Assembly: GCA_031365725.1 (NCBI GenBank)
Contig: JANLYQ010000060.1
Span: forward strand, 57,883 to 121,882
Length of the DNA stretch: 64,000 nucleotides
Source: JANLYQ01 sp031365725
GTDB lineage: Bacteria; Actinomycetota; Actinomycetes; JACCUZ01
Reading direction: 5' to 3'
Made by a program: the position numbers and the translations under genes
The notes under the pieces: model-generated
Database searches by the model: none
Seen by the model: the letters and a program-made list of their open reading frames with translations, nothing else
What the model was told of the DNA's origin: nothing
Shown here: positions 1 through 7,217 of the stretch, piece after piece
Position numbering within the stretch: position 1 is the stretch's first letter
Layout: each line of letters opens with the position of its first letter

Positions 1-2
1 CG

Positions 3-776
3 ATGAACGCCGTGGCACACGCCACCCTGGCTACGGCACTGGCATCACAGGGCGGCCAGGCAGCCCTGTTCGGTCTTGGCCTGCCGCGCGACACGCGGGT
101 CGCCGCCGAACACGCACGCCATGCGATGGCGCTGGCACCGACCAGCACAACAGGGCATTTCGCCGCCGGCTTCGTTGCTGCCGCATCGGGACGCCCGCGT
201 CAAGCCCGCGCGCACTATCGCCGAGTGCTCATCCTGAACCCGCAGAGCGCCCCGGCGATCAACAACCTCGCAGCACTCGACATGAGAAGTGGCCGACTCG
301 TGCGCAGTGGCTCCGGGTTCGCCCGAGCCCTCGTTGCCGATCCACGGCTAAGCCTGGCGAGACGCAACGTGCGCGGCGCCGTACTCACATGGCTCTGGCG
401 ATTCCACGTCCTGGCCTGGGTAATCTATGTCTGCTTCAGCGGCGTGATTGACAACGAGCCAGTCGTTCCCTTCACGCTGACCTGGAGCTCCCACGCCACG
501 GTCGCCTGCTCGCTCGTCGGCATCTTCGCGGTCCTCGTAGCCGTCTCGTACTTGCGCATGGAGCCCAGCGTCCGCGCCTTCTTCAAGCGATTGATAGCCG
601 ACAGCTGGAGCCTCAAGCTCGTCGCGCTGGCAGACCTAGCAACCATTGTGTGCTTCGTTGTCTCGACGCTCGGTCGGGGGCCGACCGCCACCAATGTCAA
701 CCTCCTCGGCTTCTTGGCGATCGTGATATCCGTCGTTGGCCTCGCACGTTGCCGCTCTCGCCGTGAGCGCCCCTGA
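3..776 (+). CDS. TPR-repeat membrane protein, C-terminal part
   Basis: Residues about 35-115 read as tetratricopeptide repeats (alternating helices with the A-L-x-P and N-N-L-A-A pattern). They are followed by four hydrophobic segments near residues 127-149, 158-183, 203-223 and 231-248. TPR blocks usually scaffold protein-protein contacts; here they would lie on one face of the membrane. The first ATG is at base 3 and the sequence begins in the middle of a repeat, so the true start probably lies before the window. No partner or pathway can be named. It sits next to an integrase scrap and a toxin-antitoxin pair, so it may belong to an accessory segment. Confidence 0.6.
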   Translation: MNAVAHATLATALASQGGQAALFGLGLPRDTRVAAEHARHAMALAPTSTTGHFAAGFVAAASGRPRQARAHYRRVLILNPQSAPAINNLAALDMRSGRLVRSGSGFARALVADPRLSLARRNVRGAVLTWLWRFHVLAWVIYVCFSGVIDNEPVVPFTLTWSSHATVACSLVGIFAVLVAVSYLRMEPSVRAFFKRLIADSWSLKLVALADLATIVCFVVSTLGRGPTATNVNLLGFLAIVISVVGLARCRSRRERP

Positions 777-786
777 ATACCGCTGA

Positions 787-930
787 TGCAGGTCGGCGAT
801 CTACGCACACCTGTGGCCCGACTCGGAGGATCGCGCACGTGAGGCCGTCGACCGCGGTCTCGGCGCCAGGGGCGCCGACGCAAAGGCGACCCAGATGCTT
901 CGCGATATGGAGACGCTGCGCACCCGGTAG
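787..930 (+). pseudogene. C-terminal remnant of a tyrosine site-specific integrase
   Basis: Translating from 787 gives a 47-residue tail containing IYAHLWPDSEDRAREAV, typical of the extreme C terminus of actinobacterial phage or ICE integrases. The Tyr in IYAHL corresponds to the catalytic nucleophile. A stop codon (784-786) lies just before it and the Arg/His boxes of the catalytic domain are absent, so only the last part of the gene survives. It stops at TAG 928-930. This marks a former mobile element, consistent with the neighbouring AbiEii/XRE pair. Confidence 0.65.
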
Positions 931-976
931 GTCGGCCGCGCTCGGTTAGCCAAGCCGAGGGGCTGGAGTCACGCCG

Positions 977-1648
977 TCAATCCCCCCGGAGCTGTTTTCC
1001 CCACGCAGCAAAGAAGTCGCGCATGGCCTTGCGCTGGGTGTCCGGCAGCGGCAACTCGTCATCGGCGAAACGGCTCAGGGTTGCGAACATCTCTGCCAGG
1101 ACTGTTTGGTCGAAGCCGAGATCGAGCTCCGCCGCGCGCTCGAGCAGTGTCGCCTTCGTGAAGTGAGCAGAGAGGGCGTACACGTCGGCGAAGTCGCGGG
1201 CTTCTGCCCGGCCGAACAAGGCAATGAGCTTTCTGCCGGCGAGCTCCTCCAGGGAGAAGGTCGGTCCGGCGGAGCTCGTCACGTCCGGATCGAGAGGCGG
1301 AGAGTCAAGGGCCAGGTCGACGAGCAGCTCTTCGGGGCCGCTCAGCACGAGGCGGCAGAACGTCTCTGTGTCTTGCAGGATGCGTACGGCCCAGCCACGG
1401 CTGATCGCAGCCGTCACGAGTGAGTCGCGGGCGGTGGCCACGTCTCCGCCGCCGCGTCGGGTGAAGAAGTCGAGGTCCTGGGTGGGCCGCTCGGTCAGGT
1501 GGTGGGCTGCCAGGGCGGCGCCCCCCGCGAGCAGGAAACCTGCGCTGGCGGGCAGGGAAAAGAAGATCCGCGCGACCTCGAGCTGAAATGCGGTGAGCGC
1601 AGTCGGCTCATCGGTTCGCTGGCCGTCCCCTGCGTCGTCGACCGTCAC
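977..1648 (-). CDS. AbiEii/AbiGii-type nucleotidyltransferase toxin
   Basis: A 223-residue protein of the AbiEii (DUF1814) nucleotidyltransferase-like family. The fold's signature is visible as LLAGGAALAAHH followed by RPTQDLDFFT, the GG and DxD-type pair that would bind nucleotide and metal. A conserved RDFADVYALS follows. The chosen start is the GTG whose first base is the last base of the upstream TAG stop (TAGTG at 1648), a classic one-base translational coupling; a longer reading to 1732 would run through the upstream gene. Family members act as the toxin half of type IV-like abortive infection systems, generally by nucleotide transfer to RNA. Function here is inferred from family and pairing. 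Confidence 0.8.
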   Translation of the reverse strand: MTVDDAGDGQRTDEPTALTAFQLEVARIFFSLPASAGFLLAGGAALAAHHLTERPTQDLDFFTRRGGGDVATARDSLVTAAISRGWAVRILQDTETFCRLVLSGPEELLVDLALDSPPLDPDVTSSAGPTFSLEELAGRKLIALFGRAEARDFADVYALSAHFTKATLLERAAELDLGFDQTVLAEMFATLSRFADDELPLPDTQRKAMRDFFAAWGKQLRGD

Positions 1649-2169
1649 TAGTCCTCGACACCGTCGGTGGCCGCCGCGATCACTGGCGTCCAAGCCTCGC
1701 GAATCTCGCGGGGCAGAACTATCTCGGGCCACAGGTCGACGAGCAGCGCTCCGTCGACGTAGGCGGCGAGGTCGTCCGGGCCACCTTCACGCAGCACGAT
1801 CTCGTACGCGCGCGCCCGTTGCGCCCGATCGGCCAGCCGGAAGGTGCGTCGTGGCTCCGACCAGTTCAGGTGCAGGGGGAGCACGACGGTGGCCAGCGCC
1901 CTGTTGACAGGAAGACGACCGAGTCGCGAGGGAACCCAGATCGACCGGCCTCGGGTCATGAGCCGCTCGACGTAGTTGATCCGCGGGCTCGTGGTCAGCT
2001 CGAAGCCGGCCTCGCGAAGCAGCCGCTCGGCAGTGTCGAGCCCCGGTGATTTGCGTCCGTGCTCGTAGGCAGACAGCGTCGTCCGCGACGTACCGGCGCG
2101 CCGGGCGAGCTCGTCCTGGCTCAAGCCCGCACTGCGTCTCGCGTTCTTGATCAGGCCTGCGGCTGGCAT
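1648..2169 (-). CDS. XRE-family antitoxin/regulator paired with AbiEii toxin
   Basis: A 173-residue protein with an N-terminal Cro/CI helix-turn-helix (residues about 5-55: LIKNARRSAGLSQDELARRAG, then SRTTLSAYEHGRKSP). The C-terminal extension has no domain I can name. The ATG at 2169 is preceded by a GGGGAG ribosome-binding site at good distance, which decides against the longer reading beginning at 2223. It ends by overlapping the toxin start by one base. The role inferred is antitoxin plus autorepressor; a 16-bp palindrome lies in its promoter region. Confidence 0.8.
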   Translation of the reverse strand: MPAAGLIKNARRSAGLSQDELARRAGTSRTTLSAYEHGRKSPGLDTAERLLREAGFELTTSPRINYVERLMTRGRSIWVPSRLGRLPVNRALATVVLPLHLNWSEPRRTFRLADRAQRARAYEIVLREGGPDDLAAYVDGALLVDLWPEIVLPREIREAWTPVIAAATDGVED

Positions 2170-2186
2170 ACTTCTCTCCCCTAGAT

Positions 2187-2202
2187 GTATCCGATAGGAT
2201 AC
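2187..2202. promoter_or_regulatory. Palindromic operator upstream of the XRE gene
   Basis: A perfect inverted repeat GTATCC-gata-GGATAC sits 18-33 bases upstream of the antitoxin ATG, overlapping where its promoter should be. Two 6-bp arms with a 4-bp centre fit a dimeric XRE repressor. Binding by the adjacent regulator is inference. Confidence 0.55.
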
Positions 2203-2459
2203 CCTACTGCGTCGTGGCGACACTGACGAGTTCGAGGTGTCGGCCGCCGCCGGAGCCGATCGTCATCGGGCACGCCTCTTTGCTGTGACGGCCCAAGGAC
2301 GGCCCAGCCATTCTCCCCGAACCTAAAACCGGAGGTCAGCGGCCTAATTGGGCCATCATGGACTGTTCCCGGCTTACAGGCCGACTCGTCCGCCGCCTGT
2401 TGCCTGTGCTCGCCGGAATGCGCCAAGGTCCGAAACAGCGCCCCGACCTGCGGATCGGG

Positions 2460-3557
2460 TCAGGTGCAGCGGAACACCGCCCGCCCCTGGGCGGTGCTTG
2501 CCTGCTGGACAGCGAGAACGTCTCGCATGACATCGAGCACCTCGGCAAGCGGCAGCGGCGCCTTGGACACCCTGAGGTGGGGGTTGGTGACTGCCACGGG
2601 ATGCCACCAGGCGCCGTCCACCGTCAGGGTCGGCTCGGGTTCGACCGTGTCGATGGTGACCGGCACCCCTTCTACGGCAAAGCCTTCCTCGGCGACCGGC
2701 CGGACCAGGCGGTGCTCGGGCGGGATGCCGATGGCGTCGAGTGCGACGTGCAGGGCCTCGGCGTGGGCGACGTCAGCCGGGTGCAGCGTGGCCGCGACCC
2801 GGATCGAGAACCCGAGATCGCGGGCGAGCCGGATGCCGGCCATGGCTTTGGCGTGTGAGCCCGCTCCCCGCTGCCTGTCGTGCAGCTCGGGTCCGGCGGA
2901 GTCCAGGCTCACCTGAAGCGTGATCGCTGTGCGGTCGAGGGACTCCAGCGCAGCCCGCCGAGCGCCTTGATGGAACACCATCGCGTTGGTCAGCAGAGTT
3001 ACCGGCACCTGGGCCGAGACCCGTGCGAGCAGCGGCGCGATGTCCGGATGCAGGAACGGCTCTCCGCCGGTGACCAGCAGTTCGCGCCCACCCTGGGCGA
3101 CGAACTCGCGGGTCGCGGTGACGGCCATCTCGACCGGCATCAAGCGAGCGGTCGCCTTCGGGGACGACGCAGCGCAGCAGTAGCCGCAGGAGAGGTTGCA
3201 GTGGAAGTTGGAGTACAACCACAGGCGGCTGCCCAGCGGCACGGCGGAGCCCTGGGTGAACGCGAGGGAGCCCCGCGGCGGGGCTGGTTTGCCGCGCCGG
3301 ACGAGCAGTCGCCAGGGCCCGGAGCCGTCGCCGGCCACGTCGAGGAGGTCGTGACCCGCCAGCCGCGCCCAGGAGGGGAGATCCGCGAGCACCGAGGGCT
3401 CCCGGGTGTGCAGCAGCAGGATCTCGCCGGGCGGGATGCGCCGGATCGCCGAGGTGATCGCGAGCAGCAACCCGCTACCGCAGTCCATGTCACCGCCGTC
3501 GAACTCGGCGGCCGGCGAGGCGAGGGCGCGGTCCTCGCCGCCGACGGTGGGACGCAC
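2460..3557 (-). CDS. TusA-domain/radical SAM fusion protein
   Basis: A 365-residue protein. Residues about 15-95 form a TusA/SirA-like sulfur-carrier domain with GGDMDCGSGLLL at its start, so the usual CPxP is replaced by CG but the Cys is kept. From about residue 120 a radical SAM core follows, with the cluster motif C-x3-C-x2-C (HCNLSCGYCCA) and a GGEPFLHPD glycine motif. There is no SPASM cysteine cluster; only one Cys is near the C terminus. The start chosen is a GTG two bases after the DsrE stop. It is the last gene of a coupled operon with a free TusA-like carrier and a DsrE-like protein, suggesting that it uses or moves persulfide sulfur. The substrate is unknown. Confidence 0.8.
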   Translation of the reverse strand: MRPTVGGEDRALASPAAEFDGGDMDCGSGLLLAITSAIRRIPPGEILLLHTREPSVLADLPSWARLAGHDLLDVAGDGSGPWRLLVRRGKPAPPRGSLAFTQGSAVPLGSRLWLYSNFHCNLSCGYCCAASSPKATARLMPVEMAVTATREFVAQGGRELLVTGGEPFLHPDIAPLLARVSAQVPVTLLTNAMVFHQGARRAALESLDRTAITLQVSLDSAGPELHDRQRGAGSHAKAMAGIRLARDLGFSIRVAATLHPADVAHAEALHVALDAIGIPPEHRLVRPVAEEGFAVEGVPVTIDTVEPEPTLTVDGAWWHPVAVTNPHLRVSKAPLPLAEVLDVMRDVLAVQQASTAQGRAVFRCT

Positions 3558-3559
3558 GG

Positions 3560-3919
3560 TCAGAACGACAACGATGCGGCGCCGTCGGCCAGCAGCGCAA
3601 CCAGGGTGGCACCCCCTACGATCGTCGCCCCCTTGATCAGGTTGTCGGCACCGATGCCGCGCTTCTTGGCGCACGGGCTGCACACCAGGAAACTCCCGCC
3701 GGCGTCCACGAAGGACGAGACCAACTCGGCCATGGGCGCGAACCCGTCCTCGTGCAGCGTGTCGGCTATGCCCTGCTGCGCCAGCCGAGTGCCCTCGGAC
3801 GAGAGGAAGACGGTGGTCGTCTGGTTCGAGGCTGCGGCTGCGCCCGCTACCACCATCGCGACACTGGTGCGGTCGGGGTCGTCGACGGAGTGGGTGAGGT
3901 TGATGACCAGGCCGTTCAT
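3560..3919 (-). CDS. DsrE-family sulfur relay protein
   Basis: A 119-residue DsrE/DsrF-like protein. It begins with a beta-strand NGLVINLTH and a short loop, and has a conserved cysteine pair late in the chain (FLVCSPCAKKRGI) where DsrE-type proteins carry their persulfide Cys. The ATG at 3919 overlaps the TGA of the upstream TusA-like gene (ATGA), and the radical SAM gene starts two bases after its stop. DsrE proteins hand sulfur to or from TusA-like carriers; that partnership is the natural inference here. Confidence 0.8.
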   Translation of the reverse strand: MNGLVINLTHSVDDPDRTSVAMVVAGAAAASNQTTTVFLSSEGTRLAQQGIADTLHEDGFAPMAELVSSFVDAGGSFLVCSPCAKKRGIGADNLIKGATIVGGATLVALLADGAASLSF

Positions 3920-4257
3920 GGGCGGGTCTCCTTGCTGTGAGAGGTCGCTTCGGGCGGGGTGTTCAGCCGCCATGGGTCGGTGGCCTTCGTCAGGTGCGGG
4001 GAGGCGGTGGTCTGCACGTCGTAGTAGGGCCGCTCATCGGCTCCCAGTCCGCGCGCGAGATATCGGTGCCCCGTCAGGTGACACCAGGCTGGCAGGTCGA
4101 GGGGGGCGGCCGGGTCGGTGGCCACCAGCCGGATGACCGAGCCGGGAGGCAGCGGTCGCAGCCGCCGGGCCAGCACGAGCAGCAGCTCGCCGCACGCTTT
4201 GTCCCCACCGTCAACGATGACGATGGGCTCGTCATGGTCCCGGGCGGTGCTGGTCAC
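3916..4257 (-). CDS. TusA/SirA-like sulfur carrier
   Basis: A 113-residue protein with the TusA two-layer fold pattern: VIVDGGDKACGELLL, then a basic helix and LPPGSVIRLVATDP. The carrier Cys is kept but the following CPxP is CGEL, the same variation seen in the TusA part of the neighbouring radical SAM protein. A second Cys lies in LPAWCHLTGH. The GTG start at 4257 overlaps the stop of the DoxD-like gene (GTGA), and the longer upstream reading is only its shadow. Likely role: cytoplasmic persulfide or thiosulfonate carrier. Confidence 0.8.
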   Translation of the reverse strand: MTSTARDHDEPIVIVDGGDKACGELLLVLARRLRPLPPGSVIRLVATDPAAPLDLPAWCHLTGHRYLARGLGADERPYYDVQTTASPHLTKATDPWRLNTPPEATSHSKETRP

Positions 4258-5219
4258 GCGTGCAAGGTTTCTCGGGTGCTCGGCTGATGCCTGCTCGAGC
4301 CGAGCCGCCCGGCTGTGACGCTGCTGACCACCGCGGCGCAGAGGAAGAGCGCGGCGGAGGTGTTGGAGCCGCCGAGCCACACGTCGGTGCGGCTCAGCTG
4401 GGCGTACAGGGTGACGGCCGCAAGAGCAGCGACGACGGCGGCTCCCCACGCGAACTCGCGCCGCCTCAGCGCCGCCGCGAGCAGCATCAGGACCGCGACT
4501 GCACCGAGCACGAGGGCGCCGAGGAGGTTGTAGCTGCCCAGCGACACCGACAGCCCCGTGCCCTCGAGCGTGGTACCCCGAGACGCTAGGAAGTCCTCCC
4601 CGGCAGAGCGCGTGACCGCCCACAGCGCCGTCAGGGCCAGGACCGCTCCCCAGCCCCCCACCAGGCGTCGGGCCGTGTCCGCGCCGCGGCCGGCGATCGA
4701 CGCGCCGCGCACCGCGTCCACAGCCGCGACGCTCCCCGCGGCGGTCAGCAGCAGCACCACGTGGATGCCGATGAGCATCCAGTAGGACCACGGCCATTCG
4801 CCCGGGGTCCGGGCTACGGACAGCCCGATGGCGAGCGACTGCGCGACCCCAAGCAGTGCAGCGAGGCGAACCAACGTCCCGGTCAGGAGCAGCACTGCGA
4901 GCGCCGTCTCGGCGGCCAGCACGCCGTAGCCGAAGGGCGTGAAGTGGGGGAGCACGAGATGCTCCACCAGCCAGCTGTAGGGCGGGAACACCGGATGGTC
5001 CACGGCGTCCTTCGTGAAGCGGTACAGCCCGCGATCAGCTGCCTTGCCGAAGTCTGGCGGACGCTTCCAGACCACGTTGAACAGCCACAGCGCTCCGACC
5101 AGGATGCGCAGGCCGGCGAGAGCGACGGCCCCTCCACGCGTGAGGGGGTCGACGGCCGGGCGCAGCAACCAGGAGACGGCGACCTTGAAACTGCTGGACA
5201 CCCTTGTCACGGTCGCCAT
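4254..5219 (-). CDS. DoxD/DoxX-like integral membrane protein
   Basis: A 321-residue polytopic protein. The N-terminal half has the DoxX pattern: RILVGALWLFNVVWKRPPDFG near residue 40, long periplasmic or cytoplasmic loop, then helices with LAAETALAVLLLTGTLVRLAAL. DoxD is the small subunit of thiosulfate:quinone oxidoreductase, and DoxX-type proteins accompany sulfur redox systems, which fits the TusA and DsrE genes that follow. The C-terminal half adds several further helices not typical of minimal DoxX. It overlaps its upstream neighbour by 13 bases and its downstream neighbour by 4. Confidence 0.7.
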   Translation of the reverse strand: MATVTRVSSSFKVAVSWLLRPAVDPLTRGGAVALAGLRILVGALWLFNVVWKRPPDFGKAADRGLYRFTKDAVDHPVFPPYSWLVEHLVLPHFTPFGYGVLAAETALAVLLLTGTLVRLAALLGVAQSLAIGLSVARTPGEWPWSYWMLIGIHVVLLLTAAGSVAAVDAVRGASIAGRGADTARRLVGGWGAVLALTALWAVTRSAGEDFLASRGTTLEGTGLSVSLGSYNLLGALVLGAVAVLMLLAAALRRREFAWGAAVVAALAAVTLYAQLSRTDVWLGGSNTSAALFLCAAVVSSVTAGRLGSSRHQPSTRETLHA

Positions 5220-5779
5220 CTCCTCGATCGGCCTGAATCGTGCGCGATGTCGTCTCCCAAAGCAACCCCGTTGCCGGCTGACGATGACCTAGACCGAGCC
5301 GAGGTCGCAACCTTCCGGCGTACAACAGGCGGACGCACCAGGGCAGTGGTGACGACAGCGATGGCCAGAACCCACAAGAAGATGGCCGTGAGATGCGTGT
5401 GCAGCGCAGCGCCGTCGTACATGGTGACGCCTACGCTGGTCAGCGCGAGTGCTACCAGTCCGAGTGACGCCGGGTGCTGGCGGCGCAGGGCGAGCAGCAC
5501 GAGAGCGGCCGGGGCGACGTACCAGAGCACGCTGAGGGTGCCGAGTGCCCGGATGTCGGCACTGATCGAGTCGGTGCCGGGCAGCAGCGCGACCGTCCGC
5601 CGGAAGAACATCGACGCGCAGTGGAGCGCCAGGCCGGCGAGTCCCAGACCACCGACGAGGGCCTCCGCTGCTGACATCTGCCGGGCTGCTCTGCGCAGCG
5701 GGAGGGCGGGTATGACCAGCCGCACCAGCACGGCCAGCGCCACCACGGCGGCGAGGCTGATGAGGTAGGAGCGGGACAC
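5207..5779 (-). CDS. Polytopic membrane protein of the sulfur operon
   Basis: A 190-residue protein with about four or five hydrophobic segments and a basic, Ser-rich cytoplasmic tail. I do not recognise a family. Helices with conserved H/C residues (LHCASMFFRRT, YDGAALHTHLTAIF) could bind a cofactor such as heme, but this is only a guess. It overlaps the start of the DoxD-like gene by 13 bases, so the two are probably translated together. Confidence 0.6.
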   Translation of the reverse strand: MSRSYLISLAAVVALAVLVRLVIPALPLRRAARQMSAAEALVGGLGLAGLALHCASMFFRRTVALLPGTDSISADIRALGTLSVLWYVAPAALVLLALRRQHPASLGLVALALTSVGVTMYDGAALHTHLTAIFLWVLAIAVVTTALVRPPVVRRKVATSARSRSSSAGNGVALGDDIAHDSGRSRRWRP

Positions 5780-5788
5780 GGCGTCAGG

Positions 5789-7120
5789 CTAACTGTCGGC
5801 GATGGCCAGGAGCCGACCGTCGGTGACGCCGACGATCAGCGCGCCGTCGGCAGTCAAGGCGGGATAGGAGTCGACGGTGGCGCCGGTGTCCAGCTGCCAC
5901 AGCAGACGACCGGCCCGGTCGACGCCATAGATGAAACCCTGTCTCGTCCCGACGTACGTGCGATGGTCGACGTCGCTGAGCACTGCCGTCCAGATGCCGA
6001 TGCTACGTCGCGACGGGCGACGTTGCGTTCCGGCGAAGCGGAAGATCAGTCGGCCGGTCACCGCATCGAGACCCGTGATCTGGTTGGCGTGGTCCCCGAA
6101 GTACACGACACCGTCCGCCGTCACTCCTGGCGAGGAGTACGTCCAATGACCGCGCCGGAACCGCCATCGCACCTGCCCGGTCGCGGGGTCCAGGCCGTAC
6201 TCGTACGGATCGTTGGTCCCGATGACGACAGTCCCGTCCGGCGCGACAGCCGGGCTGACCTCGACGATCTCGGTGGGTGCTGTCGAGCGCCACAGCAGCG
6301 CACCGTGCCGTACGGCGACCACCCCGGAGAGCACGGACTGGTAGGTGGTCGACCCGTCGGCCGACAGGACTGGTGACCCGTAGGTCTGCTCGTGCAAGGC
6401 GACCTCCCACTGGACGGCCGGACCGGTGCCGGTCGGCTGCAGTCCGAGGAGGCGACCTGTCGCGTCCCCGACGACGACGTAGCCCGCCGCCGTCACCGCG
6501 GGCGAGGTGACCTGCCCGTCCAAGGGCAGCTGCCAGAGCAGCCGGCCCATGGGAGAGACCGCACGCAGTCGTTCACCCGGACCCGGCCAGAGCACGATGC
6601 CGTTCGGGAGGACGGCCGGGCTGGTGGAGAGATCCAGCCCGTAGCCGCCGCCACCGTCCAACGTCCATCGGTCCTTGCCGGTGCGGGGATCGATGGCGTG
6701 CAGCACGCCGGCGTTGGTCGCTGCGTAGATCGTGCCGTCTGCCGCAACGACCGGCCCCGGTGTCACGTTGCCCTCGAGCCGGCGGGTCCAGCGGACCCGG
6801 CCGCTGACCGGCCCCTCGTGCTCGCTGCCGCCCGTGTGCTGTGCGTCGCGCAACGCTTGCGGCCACGCAGTCCACGACGCCGAAGCCGACACCGGATCGT
6901 GGCCGCGCAGGTGTCCCCCGAGGGCTATCGGCGGGGCAACAGGTGTCTCGCTCGACGATGGCCGAGTCTGCGTTGCCAAGCCCGGCGCGACGACGCCGAG
7001 GAGCACGGCGCCAGCGAGCGCTGTTCCGGCGGAAAGGATCCATCGTTGGCGCACACACCCGAGTGTCGGCGCGATAGCCGGGCTGGGCGAGTTTCCCAAA
7101 GTTACGGATCTGTGACGCAT
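5789..7120 (-). CDS. Secreted PQQ-like beta-propeller protein
   Basis: About 440 residues. After a signal peptide (WILSAGTALAGAVLLGVV, then a cut near ATQT) come repeated blades of the PQQ/quinoprotein type: GTIYAATNAGVLHAIDPRTG, GRVRWTRRL, PNGIVLWPGPG, TGQVRWRFRRG and GVVYFGDHANQITGLD. It probably lies outside the membrane. No quinoprotein dehydrogenase active-site residues were identified, so a binding or assembly role like BamB is as likely as an enzyme. The start is uncertain: ATG 7120 overlaps the divergent promoter region, while GTG 7054 would place the signal peptide directly at the N terminus. It is 9 bp upstream of the membrane protein gene. Confidence 0.7.
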   Translation of the reverse strand: MRHRSVTLGNSPSPAIAPTLGCVRQRWILSAGTALAGAVLLGVVAPGLATQTRPSSSETPVAPPIALGGHLRGHDPVSASASWTAWPQALRDAQHTGGSEHEGPVSGRVRWTRRLEGNVTPGPVVAADGTIYAATNAGVLHAIDPRTGKDRWTLDGGGGYGLDLSTSPAVLPNGIVLWPGPGERLRAVSPMGRLLWQLPLDGQVTSPAVTAAGYVVVGDATGRLLGLQPTGTGPAVQWEVALHEQTYGSPVLSADGSTTYQSVLSGVVAVRHGALLWRSTAPTEIVEVSPAVAPDGTVVIGTNDPYEYGLDPATGQVRWRFRRGHWTYSSPGVTADGVVYFGDHANQITGLDAVTGRLIFRFAGTQRRPSRRSIGIWTAVLSDVDHRTYVGTRQGFIYGVDRAGRLLWQLDTGATVDSYPALTADGALIVGVTDGRLLAIADS

Positions 7121-7217
7121 GGTCACCAGGAGAGAACGGCTGCGCCGCCGCCGCCGCACTCCTAGGCTGGCTGGCGTCGACGGTCTGCCCCGGACCGGCC
7201 ATGCTCGGAGGTCGCCA

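Noticed and set aside
2203..2459. Possible attachment site or gene in the gap before the radical SAM gene
   Set aside because: No direct repeat pair or recognisable protein was seen; the minus-strand frame at 2181-2426 has no coding character I trust.
4258..4797. Long upstream extension of the TusA-like gene
   Set aside because: The extension is antiparallel or out-of-frame noise within the DoxD-like gene; GTG 4257 gives the normal carrier size.
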